In this document: one piece after another, positions 16,855-26,253 of the stretch | Layout: each line of letters begins with the position of its first letter | Numbering within the stretch: position 1 is the first letter of the stretch | Source of the DNA: Bryobacterales bacterium | GTDB lineage: Bacteria > Acidobacteriota > Terriglobia > Bryobacterales > Bryobacteraceae | DNA length: 47,083 bases | Assembly (NCBI GenBank): GCA_016789905.1 | Contig: JAEUQC010000024.1 | Span: forward strand, 1-47,083 | Reading direction: 5' to 3' | Made by a program: the position numbers and the translations under genes | Notes under the pieces: generated by a model | Databases searched by the model: none | Told to the model about the DNA's origin: nothing | What the model saw: only the letters and a program-made list of their open reading frames with translations

Positions 16855-19497
16855 TTAGCGAGCCGCCAGTTGGCCCAGCACAAACGGCAGGATGCCGCCG
16901 TGCCGGTAGTACTCCACTTCCATCGGCGTATCGATGCGAACCTTCGCGCTGAAGGTCTTCGAAGTGCCATCGGCCGCGGTGGCGGTCACAGTGGCGATCT
17001 TGTTGCCGTTAATCGCCGCCTTCACTCCGCTCACAGAGATCTCTTCCAGCCCTGTCAACCCCAGCGATTCTTTGTTCGCGCCGTCCACGAATTCCAGCGG
17101 CAGCACGCCCATGCCAACCAGGTTCGACCGGTGAATCCGCTCAAAGCTCTCCGCGATCACCGCGCGCACACCGAGCAGGGCCACACCCTTCGCCGCCCAA
17201 TCGCGCGACGAACCGGAGCCGTACTCTTTGCCGGCAATGATCATCAACGGCGTGCCCGCGGCCTGGTACTTCATTGATGCGTCATAGATCCACATCTTCT
17301 CGCCCGTCGGAACGTGTACCGTCCAGGTTCCTTCCGTGCCCGGAACCATCGCGTTCTTCAGGCGTATGTTGGCCAGCGTTCCGCGCACCATCACTTCATG
17401 ATTGCCGCGCCGCGCGCCATAGCTGTTGAAGTCCTTCGCCGCCACGCCCAGGTCCATCAGGTACTTGCCCGCCGGCGAATCTTTGGCGATGTTGCCGGCC
17501 GGGGAGATGTGATCGGTGGTCACCGAATCGCCGAGCGTCGCCAAAACACGCAAACCGGCAATGTCGGTAATCGAAGTTTCCGGGTCCACCGGCTTGTCGA
17601 AATACGGCGGCTTCTTGATGTAGGTGGAAGCGCCGTCCCAGTTGTACTGGTCGGACTGGGGCGCCGTAATCCCGGCCCAGTGCGCGTCGCCCGCAAACAC
17701 ATCGGCGTATTGCCGCGCGAACTGGTCGCGCCGCACGCTCGCCTTCAGCGTCTCGGCGATCTCTGCATTGCTCGGCCATATGTCGCGCAGGTAGACATCG
17801 TTGCCGTCCGAACCCTTGCCCAGCGAATCGTTCTGCAGGTCCATGTCCACACGGCCCGCAAGGGCATATGCCACCACCAGCGGCGGCGACGCCAAATAGT
17901 TTGCGCGCACCTGCGGATTCACACGGCCCTCAAAATTTCGGTTTCCCGAAAGCACCGCCGCAACCGTCAACTTCTCATCGGCAACGGCCTTCGATACATC
18001 CTCCGGCAGCGGACCGGAGTTCCCGATACAAGTGGTGCAGCCATAGCCCACCAGGTTGAACTTCAACTGTTCCAAGTACGGCAGCAGCTTTGCGTCGGTC
18101 AGGTAATCGATAACGACCTTTGATCCGGGAGCGAGCGACGTCTTCACCCACGGCTTCGTGGAGAGGCCCTTTTCCACGGCCTTCTTCGCGAGCAACCCAG
18201 CGGCCACCAGCACCGAGGGATTCGACGTATTCGTACAGCTCGTAATGGCGGCAATCACAACAGCGCCATCTTTCACTTCGCCCGCGCCCTTGATTTCGCC
18301 GGTGAGCGTGGACAGGAAGTTCGCCTTCACGTCGGGCAGGTTGATCCGATCCTGCGGCCGCTTCGGACCGGCCAGGGACGGCACGACCGTCGAAAGATCC
18401 AACTCCAGCGTGTCGTTGTAAACCGGATCCGGCGCGCCCGCTTCCAGGAACAATCCCTGCTCTTTGGCGTAGGCTTCCACCAGCGCGATCTGCTCTTCGC
18501 TGCGATTGGAGAGATGCAAATAGGCCAGCGACTGTTCGTCGATCGGGAAGAAGCCAATCGTCGCGCCATACTCGGGAGCCATGTTGGCAATGGTCGCGCG
18601 GTCAGCCAGCGGCAGCGCCGCCACGCCCTCACCGAAGAACTCGACGAACTTGCCGACAACGCCCTTCTTGCGCAGCATCTGCGTCACGGTCAGCACCAGA
18701 TCGGTGGCGGTGAGACCTTCCTTCAACTTGCCGTGCAGCTTGAACCCAACCACCTGCGGCAGCAGCATCGTGATCGGCTGGCCCAACATACAGGCCTCGG
18801 CTTCAATACCGCCCACCCCCCAACCGACAACGCCAATGCCATTGATCATCGTCGTGTGCGAATCGGTGCCAACCAGCGAATCGGGATAGGCCACCGTTTC
18901 CGCGCCCTCGGTCTTCGTAAAGACCACCGGCGCCAAATACTCCAGGTTCACTTGATGCACAATCCCGGTTTCCGGCGGCACCGCGCGGAAGTTCCGCAGC
19001 GCCGTTTGGCCCCACTTCAGAAATTGGTAGCGCTCGCGATTCCGGTCGTATTCCAAAATCGTATTCAGGTTGAACGAATCGGCACCGCCAAAGTGATCCA
19101 CCTGCACGGAGTGGTCAATCACCAGGTCCACCGGAATCAGCGGATTCGCCTTCTTCGGGTCGGCGCCTTTGGCGGCCAGCGCGTCCCGCATCGCCGCTAG
19201 ATCCACCACGCACGGCACTCCCGTGAAATCCTGCAGCAGCACCCGCGCCGGCATCATGTTCACATCCTGCGCCGCGCTCGCCGTGTCCCACTTGCCGACG
19301 TATTCCGCGTCGGCCGCTTTGAAGGATACGCCGTCCTCATTGCGCACGATGTTTTCAAGAAGGACGCGGATCGAATACGGCAGGCGGTCCAGCTTCGTGA
19401 CCCCTTTCGCTTCCAGCGCCCGAAGGCTATAAATCGTGTAGTTTTTGCCGCCGACGGTGAGCGTCTTCGCGGCGCCGAATGTATTCTTGCTTGCCAT
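16855..19497 (-). CDS. acnA: Aconitate hydratase A
   Basis: 880 aa, close to the usual ~890 of the AcnA/IRP1 branch. It interconverts citrate and isocitrate in the TCA cycle using a [4Fe-4S] cluster. Cluster ligands are visible as Cys421 (ITSCTNTSN), Cys487 and Cys490 ([14 protein letters not shown]). Other signatures are [24 protein letters not shown] and the swivelling domain with [16 protein letters not shown]. The ATG at 19497 has AAAGGA 7-8 nt upstream. It lies 17 bp after argS on the same strand, so the two may be co-transcribed. Confidence 0.97.
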   Translation of the reverse strand: MASKNTFGAAKTLTVGGKNYTIYSLRALEAKGVTKLDRLPYSIRVLLENIVRNEDGVSFKAADAEYVGKWDTASAAQDVNMMPARVLLQDFTGVPCVVDLAAMRDALAAKGADPKKANPLIPVDLVIDHSVQVDHFGGADSFNLNTILEYDRNRERYQFLKWGQTALRNFRAVPPETGIVHQVNLEYLAPVVFTKTEGAETVAYPDSLVGTDSHTTMINGIGVVGWGVGGIEAEACMLGQPITMLLPQVVGFKLHGKLKEGLTATDLVLTVTQMLRKKGVVGKFVEFFGEGVAALPLADRATIANMAPEYGATIGFFPIDEQSLAYLHLSNRSEEQIALVEAYAKEQGLFLEAGAPDPVYNDTLELDLSTVVPSLAGPKRPQDRINLPDVKANFLSTLTGEIKGAGEVKDGAVVIAAITSCTNTSNPSVLVAAGLLAKKAVEKGLSTKPWVKTSLAPGSKVVIDYLTDAKLLPYLEQLKFNLVGYGCTTCIGNSGPLPEDVSKAVADEKLTVAAVLSGNRNFEGRVNPQVRANYLASPPLVVAYALAGRVDMDLQNDSLGKGSDGNDVYLRDIWPSNAEIAETLKASVRRDQFARQYADVFAGDAHWAGITAPQSDQYNWDGASTYIKKPPYFDKPVDPETSITDIAGLRVLATLGDSVTTDHISPAGNIAKDSPAGKYLMDLGVAAKDFNSYGARRGNHEVMVRGTLANIRLKNAMVPGTEGTWTVHVPTGEKMWIYDASMKYQAAGTPLMIIAGKEYGSGSSRDWAAKGVALLGVRAVIAESFERIHRSNLVGMGVLPLEFVDGANKESLGLTGLEEISVSGVKAAINGNKIATVTATAADGTSKTFSAKVRIDTPMEVEYYRHGGILPFVLGQLAAR

Positions 19498-19514
19498 GAA
19501 AATCCTTTAGAAGC

Positions 19515-21449
19515 TTACATGAACGCCGGGACGGTGATGCCTAACATGCCGAGCGTTTGTTCGAGTTGCGCGCGGTATTGCGCGGTGAGCCAAAGCAGGA
19601 AGGCGCGTTTTTCGGCGCCGGTTTCCTGGATGACGGGGTAATCGCGATAAAAGCTCGAATACTGCTGAGCCAGTTGAAAGGCGAATCGGGCCATCTGCGC
19701 GGGCTCCCCTGCGGCCAGTGCGGAGTTTAGCGTCTGTCCAGTTCGGGACACGGCCAGAAGATGCTGCCACAACGCCTCGTCCTCCAGCAGAGCCGCGCAC
19801 ACCGCCGGTGTCAACACCTGGGCAAAGTCCGGCAACGCGCCGGCCTTCTGCAGAATCTTGCCCGCGCGCACCGCGCCATACTGCACATACGGGCCGGTTT
19901 CGCCGGTGAAGCTCAACGCCTCCTGAAAATCGAAGGCGATCACCGTATTCCGCGTGAACTTCAGCATGAAGTAGCGCAACGCACCAATCGCAATCGCGCT
20001 GGCGGCATCGAACTGCTCATCGGCTGTCTTGTCCTCGTTCCGGCTCGCCACTTCAGCCAGCGCGGAGTCGATCAACTTATCGATCAAGTCATCCGCCTTC
20101 ACGCCCAACCCCTTGCGCCCGCTCACTTCCACATACGGCCGCGCCTGGTCCTCCGCGCTCAGTTCAATGCCCAGCTCCACACAAGCCCGCGGCGACATCG
20201 CCACCATCTCATAGCTGAAATGAATCGAATTGGCCGCCTGCTCGTGATAGTTCAACGCCTTCAATCCGGCCACAACCACGTCCTGCAAATAGCTCTGCCG
20301 CGAATCGATGACGTTAAAAACCTTTCGCCCGCCGCCAAAACTCACCGGCGCCGCCCCCTCCGCCGTCGCCGTCGATACAAACACCGGATGGCCGTCGGCA
20401 TAGGTGCGGAACGGCTGATAGTAGAAGTCCTTGCCCAGCAACCCGAACTTCCACATCTGGTAGGCGATGTCCTTGCCTACGTAGGTAACCGTCCCATTGG
20501 AGCGGACAATCACCTTGGAATCCTGGTCCTCGCGATTCTCATCGAAGGCCGATCCCGGCATCACCCAGCAACCCGCGTTCTTGCCCTCGGTTTCCAGGTA
20601 AATCGCCTTGCGCTCTTTCAGTTGTTCAAACGCCGAAGCCCAAAACTTCAGATGGAGAATTTCACTCTCGCGCGGCAGCACGTCGTATTGAATCCCCAGC
20701 CGCCACATCGTGTTCATGTGGCACTCAACAATCGCATCCGCCACCAGCCGGCCCAGTTCCGCTAGTTCCCCTTGGCCGGCTTCAATCGCGTGCAGCGTGT
20801 CCCGCCGCCACTGCAGTGAATCCGGATTGTCTTTGTAGTGTTGCGATATTTTCGCGTACAGATCCCAGCAGTAGAAGTCGAATTTTTCCGCCGAGATCAG
20901 CGCCCGCACATCCTCGGGCTTCTTCCCGTCCAGGTAGTGAAAACCAACCACCACATCGGCCACCTGCACGCCGGTGTTGTCAATGTAGTTCTGCACTTCC
21001 ACGCGCTGCCCGCTCGCGCGAAGCATCCGCACGAACGTGTCCCCTAGAATCGCGTTACGCAAATGCCCAATGTGCGCCGCCTTGTTCGGGTTGATATTCG
21101 TGTGCTCGACGATCACCTTCCCATCGCCCGCCGCGCCCGCCGATTGCCCCGGCGAAACCGCCGCGAACGCCAGTGCGCCCCGGTCCAGCCGCAAATTAAT
21201 ATACCCTCCGCCGGCAACCTCCAGCGTCTTCACTCCCGCAATCGCCGGAAGCTCGGCCACCAACTCCTCGGCAATCGCACGCGGAGCCTTCTTCAACTGG
21301 CGCGCCAGTTGAAACGCCGCCGGTATCGCGAACTCGCCAAAGGAGGCTTGGCGCGGCTGTTCCAGCGTCACCGGTATCTCTACGCCATAACGGATCAATA
21401 TGTGTTGGGAAACCGCGCTGGAAATGCGCGATTCAAGTTGTGGAAGCAC
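19515..21449 (-). CDS. argS: Arginyl-tRNA synthetase
   Basis: 644 aa, somewhat longer than the usual 550-590. It charges tRNA-Arg. The N-terminal additional domain is followed by the class I signature AAHIGHLRNAILGD (HIGH at 126-129). The KMSKS-equivalent position reads as a degenerate loop (EMVAMSPRACVEL), common in ArgRS. The C-terminal anticodon-binding domain (about 520-644) contains TGPYVQYGAVRAGKI and ends QLEQTLGMLGITVPAFM. The start ATG is at 21449. It is followed closely by acnA. Confidence 0.97.
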   Translation of the reverse strand: MLPQLESRISSAVSQHILIRYGVEIPVTLEQPRQASFGEFAIPAAFQLARQLKKAPRAIAEELVAELPAIAGVKTLEVAGGGYINLRLDRGALAFAAVSPGQSAGAAGDGKVIVEHTNINPNKAAHIGHLRNAILGDTFVRMLRASGQRVEVQNYIDNTGVQVADVVVGFHYLDGKKPEDVRALISAEKFDFYCWDLYAKISQHYKDNPDSLQWRRDTLHAIEAGQGELAELGRLVADAIVECHMNTMWRLGIQYDVLPRESEILHLKFWASAFEQLKERKAIYLETEGKNAGCWVMPGSAFDENREDQDSKVIVRSNGTVTYVGKDIAYQMWKFGLLGKDFYYQPFRTYADGHPVFVSTATAEGAAPVSFGGGRKVFNVIDSRQSYLQDVVVAGLKALNYHEQAANSIHFSYEMVAMSPRACVELGIELSAEDQARPYVEVSGRKGLGVKADDLIDKLIDSALAEVASRNEDKTADEQFDAASAIAIGALRYFMLKFTRNTVIAFDFQEALSFTGETGPYVQYGAVRAGKILQKAGALPDFAQVLTPAVCAALLEDEALWQHLLAVSRTGQTLNSALAAGEPAQMARFAFQLAQQYSSFYRDYPVIQETGAEKRAFLLWLTAQYRAQLEQTLGMLGITVPAFM

Positions 21450-21500
21450 GTCTTTCGATTATATCAGCGGGGTCCCCGGCACCGGCCGTGAAAAGAAATT

Positions 21501-21527
21501 GCCCGGCGCGAAACCGCTGCGCCGGGC
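21501..21527 (-). terminator. Intrinsic terminator of the PEP-CTERM gene
   Basis: A perfect 9-bp stem (GCCCGGCGC paired with GCGCCGGGC) with a 9-nt loop lies downstream of the PEP-CTERM stop on the minus strand. It is followed on that strand by AATTTCTTTT, a fair uridine tract. It separates this gene from argS. Confidence 0.75.
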
Positions 21528-21563
21528 GTAAGTAGGAAGGGAACTTCGAACAATGAAAAAGGA

Positions 21564-22247
21564 TTACTTGCGGCGCCGTAGGGCGGCCACCCCGGCCACG
21601 CCCAGGCCCATCAGCAGCCACGTACCCGGTTCGGGAACGGCGGGCCCGGTCGGCGAAAAGGCGGAAGCCGTGTACACCGCGCCGTTTTGAGTAGTCACAG
21701 AACCGGCCGTGTAGTTGTACGCATTCGTGCGAATCACCAGCGTCGCCGAGGTTTCGCCCGGATTGATCTGCGCGCCGCCAACGCCGAATCCAAAGCCCAC
21801 CGTACCGCCAGAGACGGAACGGTCCGCGCTCAGCGCCGCTTGCGTCGCGCTCAGAAAGAGACCAGCGCCGTCGAAATTGTCCATCCGGTAGCCCACGTCG
21901 GTGACAAATCCCGTAAAGTTGGTCATCGTCAACCGGCCCACCGAATCGAGCGAACCGAAGCTGTTGGAGAACTGATAGTAGAAGTCCAGCGTGTCCTGCG
22001 CGTTGCGATACACGGCAGTCCGGATGACACCGCTGTACTTGGCCACGTTCAGCGCGTCGTAGGCGGTGAAGCGGACGCTGTTGGAATCGAGCAACGTACC
22101 GGGCAGGTTGCTAAAGATGTCGAGAGTGCCGGTGCACAAGCCTCCCACACAGCCATTCGGGCCGATCACATCGGCGAAGGCGGCAGTGGATCCGAGGGTC
22201 AGAAGTCCCGCAAGGCTTACGGTCCGGATAATATTGGAAAAACGCAT
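21564..22247 (-). CDS. PEP-CTERM sorting-domain protein
   Basis: 227 aa from the ATG at 22247, preceded by GAGGAG with 8 nt spacing. A signal peptide (MRFSNIIRTVSLAGLLTLG to about AFA) precedes a beta-rich body (residues 25-195) without a recognised domain. The C-terminus has the sorting signal: PEPGTWLLMGLGVAGVAAL followed by RRRK. Such signals are processed by an exosortase, not seen in this window, and the proteins usually go to the exopolysaccharide-associated surface. It has its own intrinsic terminator and lies between argS and the DUF2061 gene. Function beyond sorting is unknown. Confidence 0.9.
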   Translation of the reverse strand: MRFSNIIRTVSLAGLLTLGSTAAFADVIGPNGCVGGLCTGTLDIFSNLPGTLLDSNSVRFTAYDALNVAKYSGVIRTAVYRNAQDTLDFYYQFSNSFGSLDSVGRLTMTNFTGFVTDVGYRMDNFDGAGLFLSATQAALSADRSVSGGTVGFGFGVGGAQINPGETSATLVIRTNAYNYTAGSVTTQNGAVYTASAFSPTGPAVPEPGTWLLMGLGVAGVAALRRRK

Positions 22248-22560
22248 TTGGATGCTCCTCAATTTGCGGCGCCGTCTTGCTGCACGGCTCACAGAAGAAA
22301 AGGTATCCGCCAGCGCTGCACCGGCAATCGTTACTTGCTGCCTAGTTCTTTTACCGCGTCTCGGCGGCAATGCCCCGCCACACTCCCGTTTTGAAGGACG
22401 GAATAGGCTAATTTGTGGGTCAAGAGTCCCATCTTCGCGCCCATCCAACTAGCCGGCTTGTGCCTGCTACCAGTACGGCGGCCTGCAATAGCACCAGTAC
22501 CCGCCTATCAAACTTTCTTCAGAAATACGCGAATTCGATGGCGTCCGCCCTGTGCCCAAC
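22248..22560. other. Non-coding gap upstream of the PEP-CTERM gene
   Basis: 313 bp with no convincing gene. On the minus strand it should hold the PEP-CTERM promoter and leader. The only structure noted is a weak 5-bp hairpin at 22363-22379. No known riboswitch signature was recognised and no convincing -35/-10 pair was assigned. Confidence 0.5.
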
Positions 22561-22782
22561 TCAAATCTCGTATTCAGGCGGCTTCGGCCGCCCAAAATTG
22601 ATGTGGTTCCAAACCCGCTCGTGCAGAAAATACAGGCCCAGCTTCACAATCGAATCCGCCACACCCGCCCCGGCCGACAGCTTCCAATCCCCAGACATCA
22701 CAAAAAACAGCGCGGCCGTCGAGATCGATCCGAACACTCGATAGCTGACGGCTTTGGCAACACTTCTGGAATGGGAATCCAT
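22561..22782 (-). CDS. DUF2061 small membrane protein
   Basis: 73 aa from the ATG at 22782; a TTG at 22797 would add five residues. The sequence MDSHSRSVAKAVSYRVFGS, two hydrophobic segments (about 16-32 and 38-55) and the tail LYFLHERVWNHINFGR match the DUF2061 family, whose members are 65-80 aa two-TM proteins of unknown function with this conserved LHERVW ending. No clear ribosome binding site. It is oriented toward the PEP-CTERM gene and divergent from the ferredoxin gene. Confidence 0.82.
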   Translation of the reverse strand: MDSHSRSVAKAVSYRVFGSISTAALFFVMSGDWKLSAGAGVADSIVKLGLYFLHERVWNHINFGRPKPPEYEI

Positions 22783-22874
22783 GCGAACTGTCAGCAATCA
22801 TAGCAAATCCGATCAAAAAGATCGACAAATGGATTCCTGCATCCTGGCCGCGCGTTGGTTAATCATAGTGGAGA

Positions 22875-23264
22875 GTGCCAAAAGTTACCTTTCTTCCCGA
22901 AAACGTCACCATCGACTACAACCCCGACACGATGCCGTATTCCGAACACGGACTCCGCGGCTCTTTGCTCGACATCGCGCTCAACCACGGTCTGCATTTG
23001 GAGCACGCCTGCGGCGGGAGTTGCGCCTGCACCACCTGCCACGTCATCGTGCAGTCGGGCCAACAGAATCTCTCTGAGATGGAAGACGAAGAAGCCGATC
23101 GCGCCGAGCAGTCGGCCGGGTACACACTTCGCTCTCGCTTGGGCTGCCAGGCGGTTGTGAAGGGCGACGTAACCGTGGAGATCCCCAATTGGAATCGGAA
23201 CTACGTTTCCGAGGGCGGCGGGTCCATCAATCTTGGTGACGCGATTCCGGTGAAGAAGCCCTAG
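22875..23264 (+). CDS. [2Fe-2S] ferredoxin, adrenodoxin/Isc type
   Basis: 129 aa with a GTG start at 22875. The cluster ligands follow C46-x5-C52-x2-C55-x35-C91 (HACGGSCACTTCH, RLGCQAVV), the pattern of Isc-type ferredoxins; Cys50 is an extra cysteine within the loop. The acidic MEDEEADRAEQ stretch is the usual partner-binding helix. It carries electrons for Fe-S cluster assembly or a redox partner, but no isc, suf or P450 gene is adjacent, so the partner is unknown. The C-terminal extension (NRNYVSEGGGSINLGDAIP) is a little longer than typical. A degenerate repeat element begins just after its stop. Confidence 0.93.
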   Translation: MPKVTFLPENVTIDYNPDTMPYSEHGLRGSLLDIALNHGLHLEHACGGSCACTTCHVIVQSGQQNLSEMEDEEADRAEQSAGYTLRSRLGCQAVVKGDVTVEIPNWNRNYVSEGGGSINLGDAIPVKKP

Positions 23265-23270
23265 CCGCCC

Positions 23271-23628
23271 CTGGCGCTGGGTTTTCCGATAGTGGCGGCT
23301 GCGGAATAGAGCTTAGACATTCCGGCCCGGCGACGCTATTGAAGACGGCCTGTCTCCACCATCAGACCAGCCCTCTCGGCTCACCTGTCGCGCAGTTAGC
23401 CGCCATTACTGCGAGGCAATCCTATTCGCTGGCATTACCTGGCGCGGGTTTTCCGCTGGCGGCAGCCGAATAGAGCTTAGACATTCCGCCCGGCGACGCA
23501 ATTGAAGGCGACCCTATCTCCACCGCCAGCCAAACCCCGTCGGCTCACCTTCCGCAAATTCATCCGCAAGGATGGCCATGCACCGCTATTCGCTGGCCTT
23601 GCCCGGCGCGAGCTTTTTCGGTGGCGGA
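23271..23628. repeat. Degenerate tandem repeat, period about 164-168 bp (family A)
   Basis: Two imperfect copies, about 23273-23440 and 23441-23604. Both run from GGCGCNGGGTTTTCCG through ATAGAGCTTAGACATTCC (marker at 23310 and 23474), a GGCGACGC..ATTGAAG block, CTCGGCTCACCT-like sequence and CTATTCGCTGGC. A third partial copy (TTCGCTGGCCTTGCCCGGCGC) overlaps the last codons of the lipoprotein gene ending at 23586. The stretch between the ferredoxin stop and the lipoprotein stop holds nothing else. Confidence 0.7.
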
Positions 23629-24563
23629 GTCAACAGCGCCTGTATGTTTTCAAACTGCTCCACCGTCAGGCGCGTCCGCAGTGTAGCGTCGCCCCCCAAC
23701 TGCGTCACTTCCGTCGCGTCTAAAAGCGGCAGCAAAACGGAGCGCTGCTTTTCCGGCAGGGCAATGCGGGCCAGCCCCACCATACCCTTTAGCGCATCGT
23801 GAACCTGCCGCCCGCCAGTCTCGCTGTCGCAGGACGCCGCCGCTTCCAGCGCCAGCCCGTCCTCCAGGCTCACATGCATCGTGGCCATCCGGACCGATTG
23901 CATCAGCTTCGGCAGGTTCCGTAGGAAATTTCCCGCCATTCCCCCTTCGCTCCCCGCTTCCAGGTTTTGCGCGCCCGGCAGTGCCGCCGCGTCGGCCACC
24001 AGCCAGAAATGCGCATTCGGCGGAAACTTCGCAATCCGTTCCCGCATCGCCTCGGCCGGCCCGGCCTTTGCGCTGTCGCGCGCGTCAATCATCGCCCGCA
24101 ACTTGGCCGTATGGCCAAAAATGCCGGTGGAAGAGTTCACGAACCACACTGCGTTCTCTTCGTTCCCCAACAACATAGCCCCGCGGTAGTTCATTCGCAG
24201 AATCCCTTCCCGCTCTATCTTCGGTTCCAGTCCCATCGGCGCGAACTCACCTCGGGCATAAACCAAACTCTCTTTCCCGTCCGTCGACCACAGCACTTCC
24301 CACAAAACCTTGCGCGGATCGAAACTCGTTTCCTCAGCCATCCTGTCCAGCCGGGCATTCACACCCGGCTGCTCCAACAGTTTCTTCCATGCCGCCGTTC
24401 CCCGCATCGCCTTCACCCGCATTCCGCCCAGCGCCACCGTGTCCCCGGGCACCAGTGTCAATAGCGCGGCATCTACAGCCACTGACGTACGTTCCCGCTT
24501 ACAGCCTCCAGCCGCCACCAGCAGCGCGATCAGAAAAAAACGAATTAGCATGAATCGGGGCAT
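23586..24563 (-). CDS. Predicted lipoprotein of unknown function
   Basis: 325 aa from the ATG at 24563, with AGGAAGG immediately upstream; an ATG at 24551 is an alternative. The hydrophobic segment FMLIRFFLIALLVAAGGC ends in a lipobox-like LVAAGGC, so the protein is probably acylated at Cys21. The body is alpha/beta and unrecognised: it has repeated helix-strand modules (SFDPRKVLWEVLWSTDGKES, NFLRNLPKLMQSVRMATMHV) reminiscent of acidobacterial lipoproteins of unknown role. It is divergent from the amidohydrolase-like gene with 64 bp between the starts. Its 3' end is echoed by the family A repeat. Confidence 0.72.
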   Translation of the reverse strand: MPRFMLIRFFLIALLVAAGGCKRERTSVAVDAALLTLVPGDTVALGGMRVKAMRGTAAWKKLLEQPGVNARLDRMAEETSFDPRKVLWEVLWSTDGKESLVYARGEFAPMGLEPKIEREGILRMNYRGAMLLGNEENAVWFVNSSTGIFGHTAKLRAMIDARDSAKAGPAEAMRERIAKFPPNAHFWLVADAAALPGAQNLEAGSEGGMAGNFLRNLPKLMQSVRMATMHVSLEDGLALEAAASCDSETGGRQVHDALKGMVGLARIALPEKQRSVLLPLLDATEVTQLGGDATLRTRLTVEQFENIQALLTPPPKKLAPGKASE

Positions 24564-24627
24564 CCTTCCTACAATAGAGGCAAACGGCCTGTCTATTAGA
24601 CGGCGCTTGTGGGTGTTTCCTTTCATT

Positions 24628-25263
24628 ATGTTTCGCGTTGACGCCGCGCACTCGTTTGCCCCTCCCAATCAGGGCCCGGATTGGTTTGAAACGATCCTCG
24701 CCCGGAACAAGTTCGCCGGTTCCATTTACTGTCCCCCGGATGGCGACATCGCCGCTGCGCTCACCCTCGCCTCCCAATTCCCCTACATCCGCCGTGTCGT
24801 TCCTCGCCTATCCCTGGCCCAACTCGACCAGGTTCCCGATCACCCGCTGATCGTCAGCGTACACCTCTCTGACCCAACGCCACAGGCGATCGCCTCGCTC
24901 GCGCGCCGCCGGCTCGCCGTTGAAGTCGATAAAGACCGCTGGCCGTTCCCATGCGAAATCCCGGTCGCCCTCACCGGCATGACGGATTCGATCTCGCTCC
25001 CCACCAACGTTTACGTGAAATTGACCGGCTTCCGCCTTCCAGCGACCCCGGACCAGGCCCGGCGCTTGCGCCAATTGCTTCGCCATCCCGGGCCGGAGCG
25101 GGTCATGTTCGCCTCCGGCTGGCCGTTCGGCGGCGGCACATGGAAGGAGACTTTGGCTGCGTTCACGCAGTCGCTCGGCGCCATGCCCATCCCTCTTAGA
25201 GAACAGATCCTCGGCGGCACCGCGCGCGAGTTCTACCGTCTCGACGAAGATAACGCGGCCTAA
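24628..25263 (+). CDS. Truncated or degenerate amidohydrolase-2-like protein
   Basis: 211 aa from the ATG at 24628 (no ribosome binding site; a GTG at 24612 is possible). The end resembles amidohydrolase-2 TIM-barrel proteins: ERVMFASGWPFGGGTWKETL corresponds to the usual (M)FGSDWP motif, and LREQILGGTAREFYRL to the terminal helix. Intact members are about 270-290 aa and start with a metal-binding DxHxH motif; here it reads VDAAHSFAPP, and the SDWP Asp is Gly (SGWP). Two metal or catalytic positions therefore look lost, so this may be a non-catalytic paralogue or a decaying gene. The reading frame itself is intact. Confidence 0.6.
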   Translation: MFRVDAAHSFAPPNQGPDWFETILARNKFAGSIYCPPDGDIAAALTLASQFPYIRRVVPRLSLAQLDQVPDHPLIVSVHLSDPTPQAIASLARRRLAVEVDKDRWPFPCEIPVALTGMTDSISLPTNVYVKLTGFRLPATPDQARRLRQLLRHPGPERVMFASGWPFGGGTWKETLAAFTQSLGAMPIPLREQILGGTAREFYRLDEDNAA

Positions 25264-25353
25264 AGTTCGACGCCCATCCAGCCGATGATTCCAGTGAGGC
25301 GTTTCGCTCCAGCCGGCCCATGTCGCCGGGGCGGAGGGTTCAACGAAGGATCG

Positions 25354-25782
25354 ATGAAAAAGACCCAGGCGCATCGATGGCGGCGGCAGCGAGGGAGCGC
25401 TCTGCTGCTAACACTGCTGCTGACGCTGGCCGGTGCGGCATTGCTCGGCCTCACTGTGGACGCCACCTCGCTGCTCTGGGCACGCTCTAACGCCCAAACC
25501 ACCGCCGATCTCGCCGCCGCCGCCGTCGCGCTGGAACTGGAACGGTCTCCTGCCGCGAACCTGGAGTTTCTTTCGGAGTCCGCTCGTGCCAGCGCGGCGT
25601 TGAACGGGTACCGCCATGGCTCGGATTCGGTGACCATTCAATTGGAGCGGCAGGATGGAAAGACGTCCATCCTCGTGGAACGGGATGCGGGCGTCTTCTT
25701 TATGCGTATGGTACGGCCCCATCCGGTCGCGATCCGCGCTCGCGCGGCAGTGCACACCGGCATTCGGGCGGAGGGCTTATGA
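25354..25782 (+). CDS. TadG-like (Flp pilus-type) membrane-anchored protein
   Basis: 142 aa from the ATG at 25354, with GAAGGA 3 nt upstream. A basic start (MKKTQAHRWRRQRGSA) is followed by one TM helix (about 16-36) and a TadG-type beginning of an extracytoplasmic domain (DATSLLWARSNAQTTADLAA), where residues after the helix match the Putative Flp pilus-assembly TadE/G-like family. It overlaps the next gene by 4 bp (ATGA). No prepilin peptidase, CpaF or other Tad component is in the window, so its partners must be elsewhere or it acts outside a Tad machine. Confidence 0.75.
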   Translation: MKKTQAHRWRRQRGSALLLTLLLTLAGAALLGLTVDATSLLWARSNAQTTADLAAAAVALELERSPAANLEFLSESARASAALNGYRHGSDSVTIQLERQDGKTSILVERDAGVFFMRMVRPHPVAIRARAAVHTGIRAEGL

Positions 25783-26246
25783 ACCGGCACCGTGGCCGGC
25801 GTGGCGCCGCGCTCATGGAGTTTGCCATGGCGCTGCCCTTCGCCCTCACCCTGTTCATCGGTATCGCTGACTTTTCCGTCTATTTCTGGCGGCAGACACA
25901 AATGGAAGAGGTTGCCCGTTTCACCGCGGCCCAAATCGGACCGCTCGCTACTGGCTATCTAGCCGCCGACGAGGCCGGGTTGCAACGTTATGCTCGGCTT
26001 TTGGAGTCGGACGCGCGGGCCGCCTTTGCCCGCAAGAACCTCAGGATTGGGCTATCCCGCCACTATGCCTGCCCGCTCCCCACCGGTGCCGAGGAGTCTC
26101 TTTCCCCGGATCCGCGAGGGTGCCCGGCCGAACGAGTATATCTGAGGGTGACCGGCGACGAAAACCTGGAACCCATTTTGCGGCCCCTCCGGGCCATGGG
26201 TTACCCCAAGTCCTCCTTCTGGCGGCACGTCATCCGGCTCCGGTAG
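25779..26246 (+). CDS. TadE-like pseudopilin-family protein
   Basis: 155 aa. The start RHRGRRGAALMEFAMALPFA followed by a TM helix (about 12-33) matches the TadE domain (RRGAAlvEFAl.lP). The C-terminal region contains a pair of cysteines (HYACPLPTG, DPRGCPAERV) probably forming a disulphide outside the membrane. It overlaps the TadG-like gene by 4 bp, so they are co-translated. A repeat array starts right after its stop. Confidence 0.8.
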   Translation: MNRHRGRRGAALMEFAMALPFALTLFIGIADFSVYFWRQTQMEEVARFTAAQIGPLATGYLAADEAGLQRYARLLESDARAAFARKNLRIGLSRHYACPLPTGAEESLSPDPRGCPAERVYLRVTGDENLEPILRPLRAMGYPKSSFWRHVIRLR

Positions 26247-26253
26247 TCCGGTA

